Source of the DNA: Natrialba chahannaoensis JCM 10990 | GTDB taxonomy: Archaea; Halobacteriota; Halobacteria; Halobacteriales; Natrialbaceae | Reading direction: 5' to 3' | Assembly: GCF_000337135.1 (NCBI RefSeq) | Contig: NZ_AOIN01000078.1 | Location: 24,422-80,873, forward strand | DNA length: 56,452 bases | Shown: positions 18,943 to 30,988 of the stretch, piece by piece | Numbering within the stretch: the stretch's first letter is position 1 | Layout of the letters: every line of letters begins with the position of its first letter | The notes under the pieces: model-generated | What the model saw: the letters and a program-made list of their open reading frames with translations, nothing else | Databases searched by the model: none | Told to the model about the DNA's origin: nothing | Position numbers and translations under genes: made by a program

Positions 18943-19419
18943 ATGGAAACAATCAACGAACAATCCCTCGAGTGGCGCGAGTACGACCACGGAGACGCAA
19001 CCTTCCGACGGAAACAGCTCTCGAGTGCGGTCGGCGCGGACGATATCGGGTGTAGTCTCTACGAACTCCCTGCCGGGAAGCAGTCGTGGCCGTATCACTA
19101 CCATACGGCGAACGAGGAAGCGCTGTACGTGCTCGCAGGGACAGGGCTCCTCCGCTGTGCTGACGGTGAGGAGTCCCTGACCGAAGGCGACTACGTTACA
19201 CTCCCCGCCAACGAGCACGGCGGGCACAGAGTCGTCAACGATAGCGAGGAACCGCTTCGGTATCTGATGGTCTCGACGATGCACGAGCCGGACGTGACGA
19301 TTTATCCCGAGATGAACACGTTCGGCGTCTTCGTCGGCTCACCGCCTGGCGGTCGTGGTGAACGGGCGTTCCACGGCTACTACGACCTGGACGAGGACAC
19401 CGACTACTGGCCGGAGTGA
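18943..19419 (+). CDS. Cupin-domain protein
   Basis: The 158-residue single-domain beta-barrel protein has the two cupin motifs. The first is around WPYHYHTANEEALYVLAG (His-x-His ... Glu), and the second is around GDYVTLPANEHGGHRVVN. The residues are compatible with a bound metal ion. Small cupins of this type act as sugar-phosphate isomerases, dioxygenases or sensors, and no specific substrate is indicated. The ATG at 18943 gives a normal N-terminus; a TTG at 18910 is less likely. The next gene begins 89 bases later. Confidence 0.85.
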   Translation: METINEQSLEWREYDHGDATFRRKQLSSAVGADDIGCSLYELPAGKQSWPYHYHTANEEALYVLAGTGLLRCADGEESLTEGDYVTLPANEHGGHRVVNDSEEPLRYLMVSTMHEPDVTIYPEMNTFGVFVGSPPGGRGERAFHGYYDLDEDTDYWPE

Positions 19420-19508
19420 ACTGCTCGTCGGTAGGCTTTTTCGCCCACCCTGCGAACAACCCTCATGATGACAGGATGTCGCGGCCTGTGTCCGCAGGTG
19501 GGGGCTCG

Positions 19509-19727
19509 ATGAGCGGGCTTGCCGAGTGGCTCCAGACCGCTCGTGAGGAGCGGTGGGGACTGGTGCTCGACCTGGTCTTTGCAATCGTCTGGGTGACAAT
19601 GGTCGACGTTCTCTTTCGCGTCCTTGAGGGGCCTGACTGGGCCTACTACGGATTCATGCTCGCTGGCATCGTCGCGTACTTCGGCTTCGTGACGAGCCTC
19701 GAGTACGCGCGCTCAGAGGCCGAGTAA
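19509..19727 (+). CDS. Small two-helix membrane protein
   Basis: This is a 72-residue protein. A short amphipathic N-terminus (MSGLAEWLQTAREERW) precedes two hydrophobic segments (about 17-37 and 45-64) and an acidic end. It is a conserved haloarchaeal type as far as I recall, of unknown function. The frame extends upstream to 19416, but the extra residues look non-coding and overlap the cupin stop, so the ATG at 19509 is preferred. Confidence 0.65.
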   Translation: MSGLAEWLQTAREERWGLVLDLVFAIVWVTMVDVLFRVLEGPDWAYYGFMLAGIVAYFGFVTSLEYARSEAE

Positions 19728-19786
19728 CGCAACCGCAGTCGTCTCAAATCGAAAACCGTCGCTGTCGAGTAGGGCACCGATACCGA

Positions 19787-20269
19787 CTATTTCGTCTCCG
19801 TACTCTCCGTACTCTTCGTTTCGGCGTCGACCACGAGGACGGGTCGGCGGGTCGTCCGCAGCGTTCGTTCGGCGACGCTACCGAGCAGTGCCCGGCGGAC
19901 ACCGCTTCGGCCGGCCGAGCCCATGACGATCAGATCCACGTCGTGGTCGTCCGCGTAATCTGCGATCTGTCGGTGTGGTTGGCCGCCGATAACGGCCTCA
20001 GTGACGGTGAGACCGCGACCAGCAGCCTTCGATGCGACGACTGCCGTCGCGTCGCTGGCTCGCTGTTCGAGCTCCGGCATGTCGCCGAACTGTCCCTGTC
20101 GGATGCGGTCGACCTGTTCGGTGCCGAGTCCGATATCGACTGCGCTGGTGTCGACGACGTACAGCGCGTGAACGGCTGCGTCGTACGTTTTGGCGAGATC
20201 GAGCGCGTGCTCGACGGCGCGTTCGGCAACGTCGCTTCCGTCGGTTGGAACGAGTATGGTGTCGTACAT
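19787..20269 (-). CDS. Universal stress protein UspA family
   Basis: The 160-residue Usp domain has MYDTILVPTDGSDVAERAVEH at the N-terminus and the ATP-binding-type signature GSAGRSGVRRALLGSVAERTL near the C-terminus. I chose the ATG at 20269 because MYDTILV is the usual beginning. It follows the acetate symporter gene on the same strand (31 bases between its start and the symporter's stop), so it may be a distal gene of that operon. Usp proteins next to transporters often modulate them; that role here is inference. Confidence 0.9.
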   Translation of the reverse strand: MYDTILVPTDGSDVAERAVEHALDLAKTYDAAVHALYVVDTSAVDIGLGTEQVDRIRQGQFGDMPELEQRASDATAVVASKAAGRGLTVTEAVIGGQPHRQIADYADDHDVDLIVMGSAGRSGVRRALLGSVAERTLRTTRRPVLVVDAETKSTESTETK

Positions 20270-20300
20270 TGATTGATGAGTGATCGTGGGTTTGGGTGAA

Positions 20301-21962
20301 TCAGTCGTCAGCCGGTGCGCCACCGTTTGCAGCGTCCTCGGCGGACTCCGTTTGACTCATCGGCTCCGGGCTGTGACACTGCCGAACGAGTCGCTTGACG
20401 TGCTGTGGCGGGTTGTCCGTCACGATCGAAACGACGATGATGACCCCGAAGACGACCGGCACGCCGATTAGTGCCGACGAGGTTCCCGGCAACCAAGTTG
20501 CGACGGCAGGGATCACCGCGTCCTCGACGCCCGTGTACATCGGAATCGCCGTATCATTGAGGATCGCACCGAACGAGAGCACGATGCCGGTGAGCATCCC
20601 CGCAATTGCGCCCTCTCTCGTGGTGTTTTCCCACCAGAGTCCGAGGAAGAACACGGGGAAGAAGACGGTGCCCGCGATGGCGAACGACATCGCGACGAGT
20701 TCGCCGATGAGTGCCGGCGGGTTGAGGCCGATGAGCGTCACCAGGACACCGATGCCCAGGATAGTCACTCGGCCAACGAACATCTGTTCGCGCTGGGTTG
20801 CGTTCTCCTTGTAGAGATTCGTATAGAGATCGTGTGCAGCGGCCGAGGAGGCCGTGATGAACAGCCCCGCGGTGGTCGCAAGCGCTGCGGCGACGGCACC
20901 AGCAGCGACCAGTCCGACGAGCCACGTCGGGAGCTCGGCGAGCTGTGCAGTCAGGACGACGAGCGCGTCGGCTTCGACGCTGAGCATGTCGGCGAATCCG
21001 CCGCCGTCGGTCACCGTGTTGTCGTAGAGCAACCCGCCCCATGCGGCGTAAGCGGCCGTTCCCCAGTACAGCAGGCAAATGAAGAACAGGCCCCAGACGG
21101 TCGACCAGCGGGCCGTGCGCTCGTTTTCGACCGTGTAGAAGCGAACGAGGACGTGTGGCAGCCCACAGGTGCCGACGATCAGACTGAACGCCAGTGCGAT
21201 CCAGGCGTAGTAGGAGCCTTCGGCGAACGGCTCGACGAACTGCGCTTCGATCTCTGCCGCTGCCGCAACCTCACTGCCAAACTCGACGTACGGCAGAACG
21301 GTCGACCAGCCCTGGCTCCAGCCGACAGCGTAGAGGCCGGCCGTGAAGGCAATGATGAGGATCACGTACTGGATCGCCATGTTCTTCGTCGTCCCCAGCA
21401 TCCCCGAGAGGGCGACGTAGCCGATGGTGACGCCCATCAGGAGTATCACCCCCATCTCGTAGGAGATGCCGAAGATGTACTGGGCCATCAGCCCCATACC
21501 GCTCGCCTGGCCGATGGCATAGGTGAACGCGATTGCGAGCGTCGTGAACGCCGCGATACCGCGCGCCCAGTCGGAGTAGAATCGGTCCCCGACGAAGTCC
21601 GGTGCCGTGTACTTCCCGAACCGGCGGAACTGCGCAGCCAGGAAGATGAGCAAGATGAAGTAGCCCGTCGTCCAGCCGACGACGTAGGCCAGCCCGAAAT
21701 ACCCCGAGAGCGCGATGAGCGACGCAACACCGAGGTAGGAGGCGGCGCTCATCCAGTTCGCACCGATCGCCATCCCGTTCTCGATCGAGCCGATCGAGCG
21801 ACCGGCGACCCAGAGGTCATCGACCGCAGCGACTCGGAAGAAGTAGCCGACACCGAGGAATAGCGCCAGCATCGCGGCGACAGTTAGCGCGGGCACGAGT
21901 TTGAACTCGCCGACATCGAGCGCCGTCTCTTGCATGACGAACGGCTCGAGTAGCTCGATCAT
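20301..21962 (-). CDS. Sodium:solute symporter (SSS family), probable acetate permease
   Basis: The 553-residue membrane protein of the SSS family has about thirteen membrane segments. It contains the GRSIGSIENGMAIGANWMSA segment that marks the ActP/DhlC-like branch, and a polar C-terminal tail. These permeases import short-chain carboxylates with Na+. Assignment to acetate is inferred from the acetyl-CoA synthetase genes directly upstream. Its start overlaps the end of the DUF4212 subunit gene by four bases. Confidence 0.9.
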   Translation of the reverse strand: MIELLEPFVMQETALDVGEFKLVPALTVAAMLALFLGVGYFFRVAAVDDLWVAGRSIGSIENGMAIGANWMSAASYLGVASLIALSGYFGLAYVVGWTTGYFILLIFLAAQFRRFGKYTAPDFVGDRFYSDWARGIAAFTTLAIAFTYAIGQASGMGLMAQYIFGISYEMGVILLMGVTIGYVALSGMLGTTKNMAIQYVILIIAFTAGLYAVGWSQGWSTVLPYVEFGSEVAAAAEIEAQFVEPFAEGSYYAWIALAFSLIVGTCGLPHVLVRFYTVENERTARWSTVWGLFFICLLYWGTAAYAAWGGLLYDNTVTDGGGFADMLSVEADALVVLTAQLAELPTWLVGLVAAGAVAAALATTAGLFITASSAAAHDLYTNLYKENATQREQMFVGRVTILGIGVLVTLIGLNPPALIGELVAMSFAIAGTVFFPVFFLGLWWENTTREGAIAGMLTGIVLSFGAILNDTAIPMYTGVEDAVIPAVATWLPGTSSALIGVPVVFGVIIVVSIVTDNPPQHVKRLVRQCHSPEPMSQTESAEDAANGGAPADD

Positions 21963-22399
21963 TCTGCACCCCCGTCCGCGGCGACGGTATCGCTGTCCGT
22001 TTCGGTGTCTTCGTCCTCGGTGCCGCGTTCGTCCGGCGCTGCACTCTCGACATCGTGTGAGATGCCGTACTTCGTATCGAGCCGGTCACGCTGGAGCGCG
22101 TAGCCGACCGAGAGCAAGAGCGCTCCAAGTGGGGTGATGAGTGCCCCAAGAGCGAAATGCAGCGGGAAACCGAGGACCGTTGTCCCACTCATCAGGTCTG
22201 GTGCGAACAATGTTGCAGTTGGGGGACCGAAGATGACGATAACCCAGGCTGCGAAGGAGAGCCAGATCACCCGCAGGTGATCCCGCATAAACGGCGTCGC
22301 CGGCCTGAAGATGTTTATTTCTTTATCGAGGTACGATTCCGTCATCGTACCGCCGTCGGTTCGTGTTGCACTTCTGGATTGTGTGTTATCATCAGTCAT
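21959..22399 (-). CDS. DUF4212 small subunit of sodium/substrate symporter
   Basis: The 146-residue protein has two membrane helices (about 43-65 and 80-102) in the DUF4212 arrangement. An N-terminal stretch before RVIWLSFAAWVIVIFGP is followed by FPLHFALGALITPLGALLL. It ends in an acidic tail. DUF4212 proteins are encoded immediately upstream of SSS acetate-type permeases, as here, with an ATGA overlap. It probably acts as an accessory subunit. Confidence 0.88.
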   Translation of the reverse strand: MTDDNTQSRSATRTDGGTMTESYLDKEINIFRPATPFMRDHLRVIWLSFAAWVIVIFGPPTATLFAPDLMSGTTVLGFPLHFALGALITPLGALLLSVGYALQRDRLDTKYGISHDVESAAPDERGTEDEDTETDSDTVAADGGAE

Positions 22400-22497
22400 G
22401 TGTTGTAGCCGATGGACATCCCCGATGGTTATTTTAAGCTCGTATTTGAACGACTGGTGTGTGTCGTGCGCTCGTGAAGGTGTGAAAACCGTAGTCG

Positions 22498-24474
<1,977 letters not shown>

Positions 24475-24751
24475 GATACACTACACCAATGACGTACGAG
24501 GATAGTAAAGCCAACCTCTAGGTGTACAAACCGTCACCCGGACGCAAACAGCAGATAGCTCTTGGGTATCTGAGGGGTGGACTCGAGTACTGTTCCGTGA
24601 CTGTCAGGGATGGCGACGATGTTCGGACGAGATCGTACTCACAGCCGTTCTCCTCCGTGTTTGCCACCCGAACCTAGACGTTTAGGCACTCGTGACTCCT
24701 CATAGCGAATCGTGTCAGGATGGGGGCTGCTACGTCGACGGCGACCCACTG

Positions 24752-27040
24752 CTAGTCTCCACTCGTACGCTCATCGGAGACGCTCTCGCGGGACTGGCCC
24801 TCGGATGGCACGTCGAAAAACGTCCGCAGTAACTCGTGTTGGCCCTTCCGCAAGTGGTTGTGCAGCGTCGGCGAAGAGATTCCCATCGCGTCGGCCACCT
24901 CCTCGGCCGTACTCTCACGCGGCCAGTCGTAGTACCCACCGAAGTACGCCGCCCGTAGCGCCGTCACCTGTCGCTCGGTCAACCGCTCTTCCAATCCGTC
25001 ACGGAACTCCCTGGCCGTCTGGACGGTCCGTTCTGTCTCCCGCTTGCCGAGCAGCGTCGAGGACGGGAACGTCGATCGGAGTCCCTCGAGTACCGTCCGC
25101 AGATTCAGCTCTGCCGCGGCCTCCGCCGTGATCGTTGTCACTCCGGCTTCGGTGACTGCCTCGAGGACTGTCAGGCCGTACTCTGTCAGTGTGCGTGCCG
25201 GCGACGAACCTTCGACGACGACCTCGATTCGCCAGCCATCAGGGTCCGTCTCGAGCAGACGGCAGTCGTCGATCCCTGGATCGTCCGCCGCGAGGTCGAA
25301 CACCTCGGCCGGCGGTGCGTCCTCGAGTCGGAGGTAGTACAGCTGCGTCGACTCCGAGATGGGAACGAGCGAGTCGAGTTCGAACCGACAGCCGAGTTGC
25401 TGGGAGGCGGCGACGAAGAACGAGCTTGCATCTTGGCAGCGAACGTCGAGTTCGACGACGCGGTCCGAGAGGAGGAGGTTGCGTCGGCGAACGGCGGTGA
25501 TGGCGTAGCCGATCTGTCGACCGGCGGTGGCGAGCCACCGCTTTTCGTCTGCCGCGAACGCGTCCGGGCGGGTGGTTGCAACGCCGAGCCTGCCGTACGT
25601 CGTATCGCCGTAGATGAGCGGGACGCTGGCGAGGGCGAGTTCGTTGCCGTGTTGTTTGTCCGTTACTGTCGTGATGGCGACGCCCGACTCCGTCTCCGAC
25701 TCTGACCCTGACTCGTACGTGGAACTATCGTCCATACCCTCCTGCTCTCCAGCCCGCCACTCCGCAGGAACGAGTCGCTCAATCGTCGCCGCATCGACCT
25801 CGCTCCCGTCTCGCTCCCCGCTCGTCGTTCGTCGTCCCTCGCGGTCGGTGCCGGTCGTCCGATCAATCCAACTGAACGCGTAGGCCTCACCCGCCACGAG
25901 CGAATCACAGACCATCGCCTCGGCCGCCTCGTGATCGCTCGCTTCGAGCAACGCCGCCGTCACCGCTCGGTACCGCTCGCCGACCGCAACCGCTCGGCGC
26001 AACTCGTCGCGCTCTGCGCGGACGGACTCGAGTACCTCGTGCTGTGCCGAGCTATCGCGGACGAAGACGGCGTAGCCATCGTGGCGGCCGCGGTCGTCTC
26101 GCAGCGGTGAGATAACTTCCGTCGCTCGAAAACGCGAGCCGTCGCTGTGGACGCGCCAGCCCTCCTGTTCGGTGCCTGCCTCCTCGAGTGCCGTCGAGAG
26201 CGTCTGCTCTGGAACGCCGTCGTCGACCGCCTTCTCAGTGTAGAACGCCGAGACGTGCGTGCCGACGATTTCGCCCGCGCGATAGCCGAGCAGCGCGGCG
26301 GCGCTGCGATTCCAGCGCTCGACGTAGCCCTCCTCGTCGAGCCGGACGAGCGCGTAGCGGTCGCTCGCGGCCAGCAGCAGGCGGACGACGCTGTCGTCGC
26401 TCATCGGTCGCCCGGTCCGGCCGGAGCCGCTCGCACCCGCGACCCGCGGCGTCGACGGCCGCTCGACGGTTTCAAAGGCATCGACGAGTGCCGTATCCGA
26501 GGGTTCTGGCAGATAGGACTCGAGTGCCTCGAAACTCTGCCAGCCGCCGGCGGCCTTGACTGCTCGCGGGTTGATGTCGTGGTCGACCAGCGACCGACGG
26601 GCGAAGTACTGACGGAGGTCACTCGAGGAAACGTCTGCGAGCGCGGGTCGGTCGAACCGGTCCGCAGCGCGGGTTGCAACCTCGGCGACGAGCATTTGCA
26701 GTCGGCGAGGCGTTACGTCGAGGAGGTGGTCGTCAGCACTGAGATCGTTGCTCCGGGCGTAGCGGCGGATTTCTTGTTCGACATCGGTTGGGAGATACGC
26801 GGTTCGGTGCTGTGTGCTGTCAGTATGGGCAGTATGGTCGCCGGTAGGAGGAACGCGCACGACGTACCGTGGCGGGTCGATGCGGACCTGCTCGACGTTG
26901 CCGACAGTGAGGACAGCGAGTTCGGCAGGCCGCAGACCCACTTCGCCACAGCAGCGGACGACGAGGACTTCACGGTAGGTTTCGGCGGCGTCGAGAAGGA
27001 TTTCGTACTCGCGGGCCGAGAGCGCCGCCTCCGCAGTCAT
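24752..27040 (-). CDS. HTH_10 (bat-type) regulator with N-terminal tyrosine-recombinase-like domain
   Basis: This is a 762-residue regulator. Residues 1-180 look like a tyrosine recombinase catalytic domain. Arg37 (EVGLRPAEL), Arg143 (SSSDLRQYFARR), Trp167 (GGWQS) and Tyr176 (LESYLPE) are spaced as in XerD-type enzymes, but the HxxR histidine is Ser140. PAS (about 215-340), GAF (about 350-520), the BAT-associated beta domain and HTH_10 (LTERQVTALRAAYFGGYYDW, C-terminal 80 residues) follow. It sits between two acetyl-CoA synthetase genes, suggesting control of acetate metabolism (inference). The recombinase part is probably a DNA-binding or dimerisation module now. Confidence 0.88.
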   Translation of the reverse strand: MTAEAALSAREYEILLDAAETYREVLVVRCCGEVGLRPAELAVLTVGNVEQVRIDPPRYVVRVPPTGDHTAHTDSTQHRTAYLPTDVEQEIRRYARSNDLSADDHLLDVTPRRLQMLVAEVATRAADRFDRPALADVSSSDLRQYFARRSLVDHDINPRAVKAAGGWQSFEALESYLPEPSDTALVDAFETVERPSTPRVAGASGSGRTGRPMSDDSVVRLLLAASDRYALVRLDEEGYVERWNRSAAALLGYRAGEIVGTHVSAFYTEKAVDDGVPEQTLSTALEEAGTEQEGWRVHSDGSRFRATEVISPLRDDRGRHDGYAVFVRDSSAQHEVLESVRAERDELRRAVAVGERYRAVTAALLEASDHEAAEAMVCDSLVAGEAYAFSWIDRTTGTDREGRRTTSGERDGSEVDAATIERLVPAEWRAGEQEGMDDSSTYESGSESETESGVAITTVTDKQHGNELALASVPLIYGDTTYGRLGVATTRPDAFAADEKRWLATAGRQIGYAITAVRRRNLLLSDRVVELDVRCQDASSFFVAASQQLGCRFELDSLVPISESTQLYYLRLEDAPPAEVFDLAADDPGIDDCRLLETDPDGWRIEVVVEGSSPARTLTEYGLTVLEAVTEAGVTTITAEAAAELNLRTVLEGLRSTFPSSTLLGKRETERTVQTAREFRDGLEERLTERQVTALRAAYFGGYYDWPRESTAEEVADAMGISSPTLHNHLRKGQHELLRTFFDVPSEGQSRESVSDERTSGD

Positions 27041-27165
27041 GTTTCGCAGTTTCAGCCAGAGAGAACATAATAGTACCGCCGCTCTGTTGTGTTTCTCGTT
27101 ATCTTTGAGAGGTGGCCGTCTCTCTTCCCACTGTATGATTTCGCTCTAGTTGAACTCCCGAAACG

Positions 27166-29154
27166 CTATGGCTGCTCTCGCTCGCTCTGGATCTCACCGA
27201 CGATTTCGGGATTCCGGAGCGCGCTCGTATCCCCAAGTTCTTCGCCGTTCGCGATGTCCTCCAGGAGGCGGCGCAGAATCTTCCCGGAGCGAGTCTTGGG
27301 GAGTTCGGGCGTGAAGACGATCGCTTCGGGCGTCGCGATCGGACCGATCGTGGTCTCGACGCGCTCGAGGATCGACTCCCGGAGTGCATCGTTGGGATTC
27401 TGATCGCCTGCGGCCGAGACGTAGGCGCAGATTTGAGTACTCCCCTGCGAACCTGAGCGGCCGACGACGGCGGCCTCGGCGACGCCGTCGACATCGGCGA
27501 TCGCGCCCTCGATCTCCATCGTGCTCAGCCGCGTGCTGGCGACGTTGATCACGTCGTCGACGCGGCCGAGCATGGTGATGTAGCCGTCCTCGTCGACCGC
27601 GGCGGTGTCGCCGCTGAAGTAGCGCCAGACGCCGGCGTTGGAAGCGGAGAATCGGTCCCAGTACTCGGCGCGAAAGCGGTCGTCCCTGTCGTACAGCGTC
27701 CGGGCCATGGCAGGCCACGGCCGCGGAATCGTAAGGTATCCGGTCTGGCCGGGGTCGACCGCATCGCCGTCCTCGTCCACGACCGTCACGTCGATGCCGG
27801 GCAGCGGCGGTCCCGCAGCGCCGGGTTTCATCTCGTCGACGCCCGGGAGCGTCGAGATCAAGATTGCACCGGTCTCGGTTTGCCACCAGGTATCGACGAC
27901 CGGGCACTCGCCGTTCCCGATGTGCTCGTGGTACCAGCGCCACGGCCCCGGACTGATCGGTTCGCCGACGGTCCCGAGCAGGCGTAACGACGAGAGGTCG
28001 TGTCGCTGGGGGTACTCCTCGCCCCACTTCATGAACGCGCGGATGGCGGTCGGCGCGGTGTAGAAGATGTCCACCGCGTTCCGGTCGATGATTTCCCAGA
28101 GTCGATCCCGGTCCGGGTAGTCGGGCGTCCCCTCGTACATCACCGTCGTCGTCCCGAGCGCCAGCGGGCCGTAGACGATGTAGGAGTGACCCGTAATCCA
28201 GCCGATGTCAGCGGCACACCAGTAGGTGTCCTCGGGCTGGATGTCGAGAACACTTCGAGCGGTCCAGGTGACCTGCGAGAGGTAGCCACCCGTCGAGTGG
28301 ACGACACCCTTCGGGTCACCGGTCGTCCCCGAAGTGTACATCAGGAACAGCATGTCTTCCGCGTCTCGCGAGACTGGCTCGACTGACGCACCTGCAAACG
28401 CCTCACGGAGTTCGTGATAGTCCGATTCGCCGTCGCCGAGGACGTGTGGCAGTTCGTCTCCCAGTCGGTCGACGACGACGGTTTCGACGTCCTGTTCGAC
28501 CGAGAGGCGGGCGTTGTCCGCCTTGCTCTTCTGATTGAACGCGTCGCCGCGACGATAGTAGCCGTCGCAGGTGACCAGATACTCGCTGTCGGCGGCGTCC
28601 AACCGCGTCGCGAGCGCGTCCGCCGAGAGCCCCGCGAAGACGACGCTGTGGGGCGCGCCGATGCGAGCACAGGCCAGCATCGCGATGGGGAGCTCCGGGA
28701 TCATCGGCAGGTAGATCGTCACCACGTCGTCCTCCTCGACGCCCAGGTCTCGCAGGGCCGCCGCGAACTCGTTGACCGCGACCGCGAGGTCCTGATACGT
28801 GTAGGTCTCGCGCTCGCCTTGCTTTCCCTCCCAGCGGATCGCTGCGTGATTCTTCCGACCGGCCTCGAGGTGACGATCCACGCAGTTGTAGGCGGCGTTC
28901 AGCTCTCCGCCGGTAAACCACTCGTAGAACGGCGCGTTCTCGTCCTCGAGGACGGTGTCGTACGACTCGTTCCAGGTAAGGAGGTCGGCGGCCCGCTCCC
29001 AGCACTCGGGCCAGTTGCGCTCGAACTGCTCGCCGAGCGGCTGGTCGTCGACTGCGTCCGTGACGTTCGCCTGCTCGGCGAATGTTTCCGGCGGGTCGAG
29101 CGTCGGCCCGGTGGGCTCGGGACGATTTCGCCCCCACCCGTTCCGATCGTCCAT
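27166..29154 (-). CDS. Acetyl-CoA synthetase (AMP-forming), copy 2
   Basis: The 662-residue ANL-family enzyme is closely similar to copy 1 along its whole length, with YTSGTTGDPKGV, VDTWWQTETGA and TRSGKILRR. Domain order and length are standard. The N-terminus differs (MDDRNGWGRNRP). The two paralogs may differ in substrate (acetate versus propionate) or in expression; this cannot be decided by eye. It is upstream of the bat-type regulator on the same strand. Confidence 0.95.
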   Translation of the reverse strand: MDDRNGWGRNRPEPTGPTLDPPETFAEQANVTDAVDDQPLGEQFERNWPECWERAADLLTWNESYDTVLEDENAPFYEWFTGGELNAAYNCVDRHLEAGRKNHAAIRWEGKQGERETYTYQDLAVAVNEFAAALRDLGVEEDDVVTIYLPMIPELPIAMLACARIGAPHSVVFAGLSADALATRLDAADSEYLVTCDGYYRRGDAFNQKSKADNARLSVEQDVETVVVDRLGDELPHVLGDGESDYHELREAFAGASVEPVSRDAEDMLFLMYTSGTTGDPKGVVHSTGGYLSQVTWTARSVLDIQPEDTYWCAADIGWITGHSYIVYGPLALGTTTVMYEGTPDYPDRDRLWEIIDRNAVDIFYTAPTAIRAFMKWGEEYPQRHDLSSLRLLGTVGEPISPGPWRWYHEHIGNGECPVVDTWWQTETGAILISTLPGVDEMKPGAAGPPLPGIDVTVVDEDGDAVDPGQTGYLTIPRPWPAMARTLYDRDDRFRAEYWDRFSASNAGVWRYFSGDTAAVDEDGYITMLGRVDDVINVASTRLSTMEIEGAIADVDGVAEAAVVGRSGSQGSTQICAYVSAAGDQNPNDALRESILERVETTIGPIATPEAIVFTPELPKTRSGKILRRLLEDIANGEELGDTSALRNPEIVGEIQSEREQP

Positions 29155-29271
29155 GCTCGTTCGGACCGAAGCCGGTCAGCGGAATAAACGTTCCTCCGCC
29201 GGAAAGGCAGACGGCGACGCGATTTGCCTGTATCTGCTCACGACTGCAGTCACTGCCGTACCAGCCCTGGC

Positions 29272-29727
29272 TCAGCCAGCATCTCCGCGGTCTGCCTCAC
29301 CATCCCCATTGACGACGAGTACCGGACGGTCTGCGAACCGAACCACTGCATCGACGGTGCTGCCGAGCAACGCTCGCTTGAATTCCGAACTCCCACGCGC
29401 CCCGACGACGATCGCAGCAACGTCCCAGCGGTCGGCCGCTTCGAGAATTTCCTCGTATGGAACGCCGGTCAGAACCGTCGTCTCTACCGCGAGATCTGCT
29501 TCCTGTGCACGTTCTTCGAGATCGGCGAGCGACTCCGCCGCAGCTGCACGAAGCTTTCGCTCACGCTCGTCAGGGTCGACAATCGCATTATCGTAGTCGG
29601 TTCTGGATTCGACGACGGCGACACCATAGAAGTCGGCCCCCAGATCCGATGCGAGAGTAATAGCATGTTTCGTCGCCGCCGTCGCGTCGTCGCTCCCGTC
29701 CGTCCCAACGAGCACAGAGTCGTACAT
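29272..29727 (-). CDS. Universal stress protein UspA family, second copy
   Basis: The 151-residue Usp domain starts MYDSVLVGTDGSDDATAATK and ends with the nucleotide-binding pattern GARGSSEFKRALLGSTVDAVV. I chose the start at 29727 because the 35 codons upstream are basic and unlike the family. It is on the same strand and 117 bases upstream of acetyl-CoA synthetase copy 2, so each acetate gene set in this region is accompanied by a Usp gene. Confidence 0.9.
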   Translation of the reverse strand: MYDSVLVGTDGSDDATAATKHAITLASDLGADFYGVAVVESRTDYDNAIVDPDERERKLRAAAAESLADLEERAQEADLAVETTVLTGVPYEEILEAADRWDVAAIVVGARGSSEFKRALLGSTVDAVVRFADRPVLVVNGDGEADRGDAG

Positions 29728-29932
29728 GGTGGCACGTACACAGTCCGTGGTGAAAGATGTGAACCCGCATTCCGCTCGGAAGCGACATTCTCGTTCCGCT
29801 CGGACACACTGTCGGATCGACCTGATGGCCAATCGGCTCGTGGCTGGGGTCGACGGGTTCGTGTAAAAGGCGGACTCGTACTCGAGTCCGTCTGCTCGCC
29901 TGCCGTTCTCCGGTACCCTTGGCTGAACCGAC

Positions 29933-30892
<960 letters not shown>

Positions 30893-30988
30893 GGGCGCTC
30901 TCGTTCGTCGAACGGTCGCCAGTGCCGTGAACGTTGGCCGGGCCAGTTCCGGGTTCGGGGGTGAATCTGGGGAGATCCGTTGGGAGGG

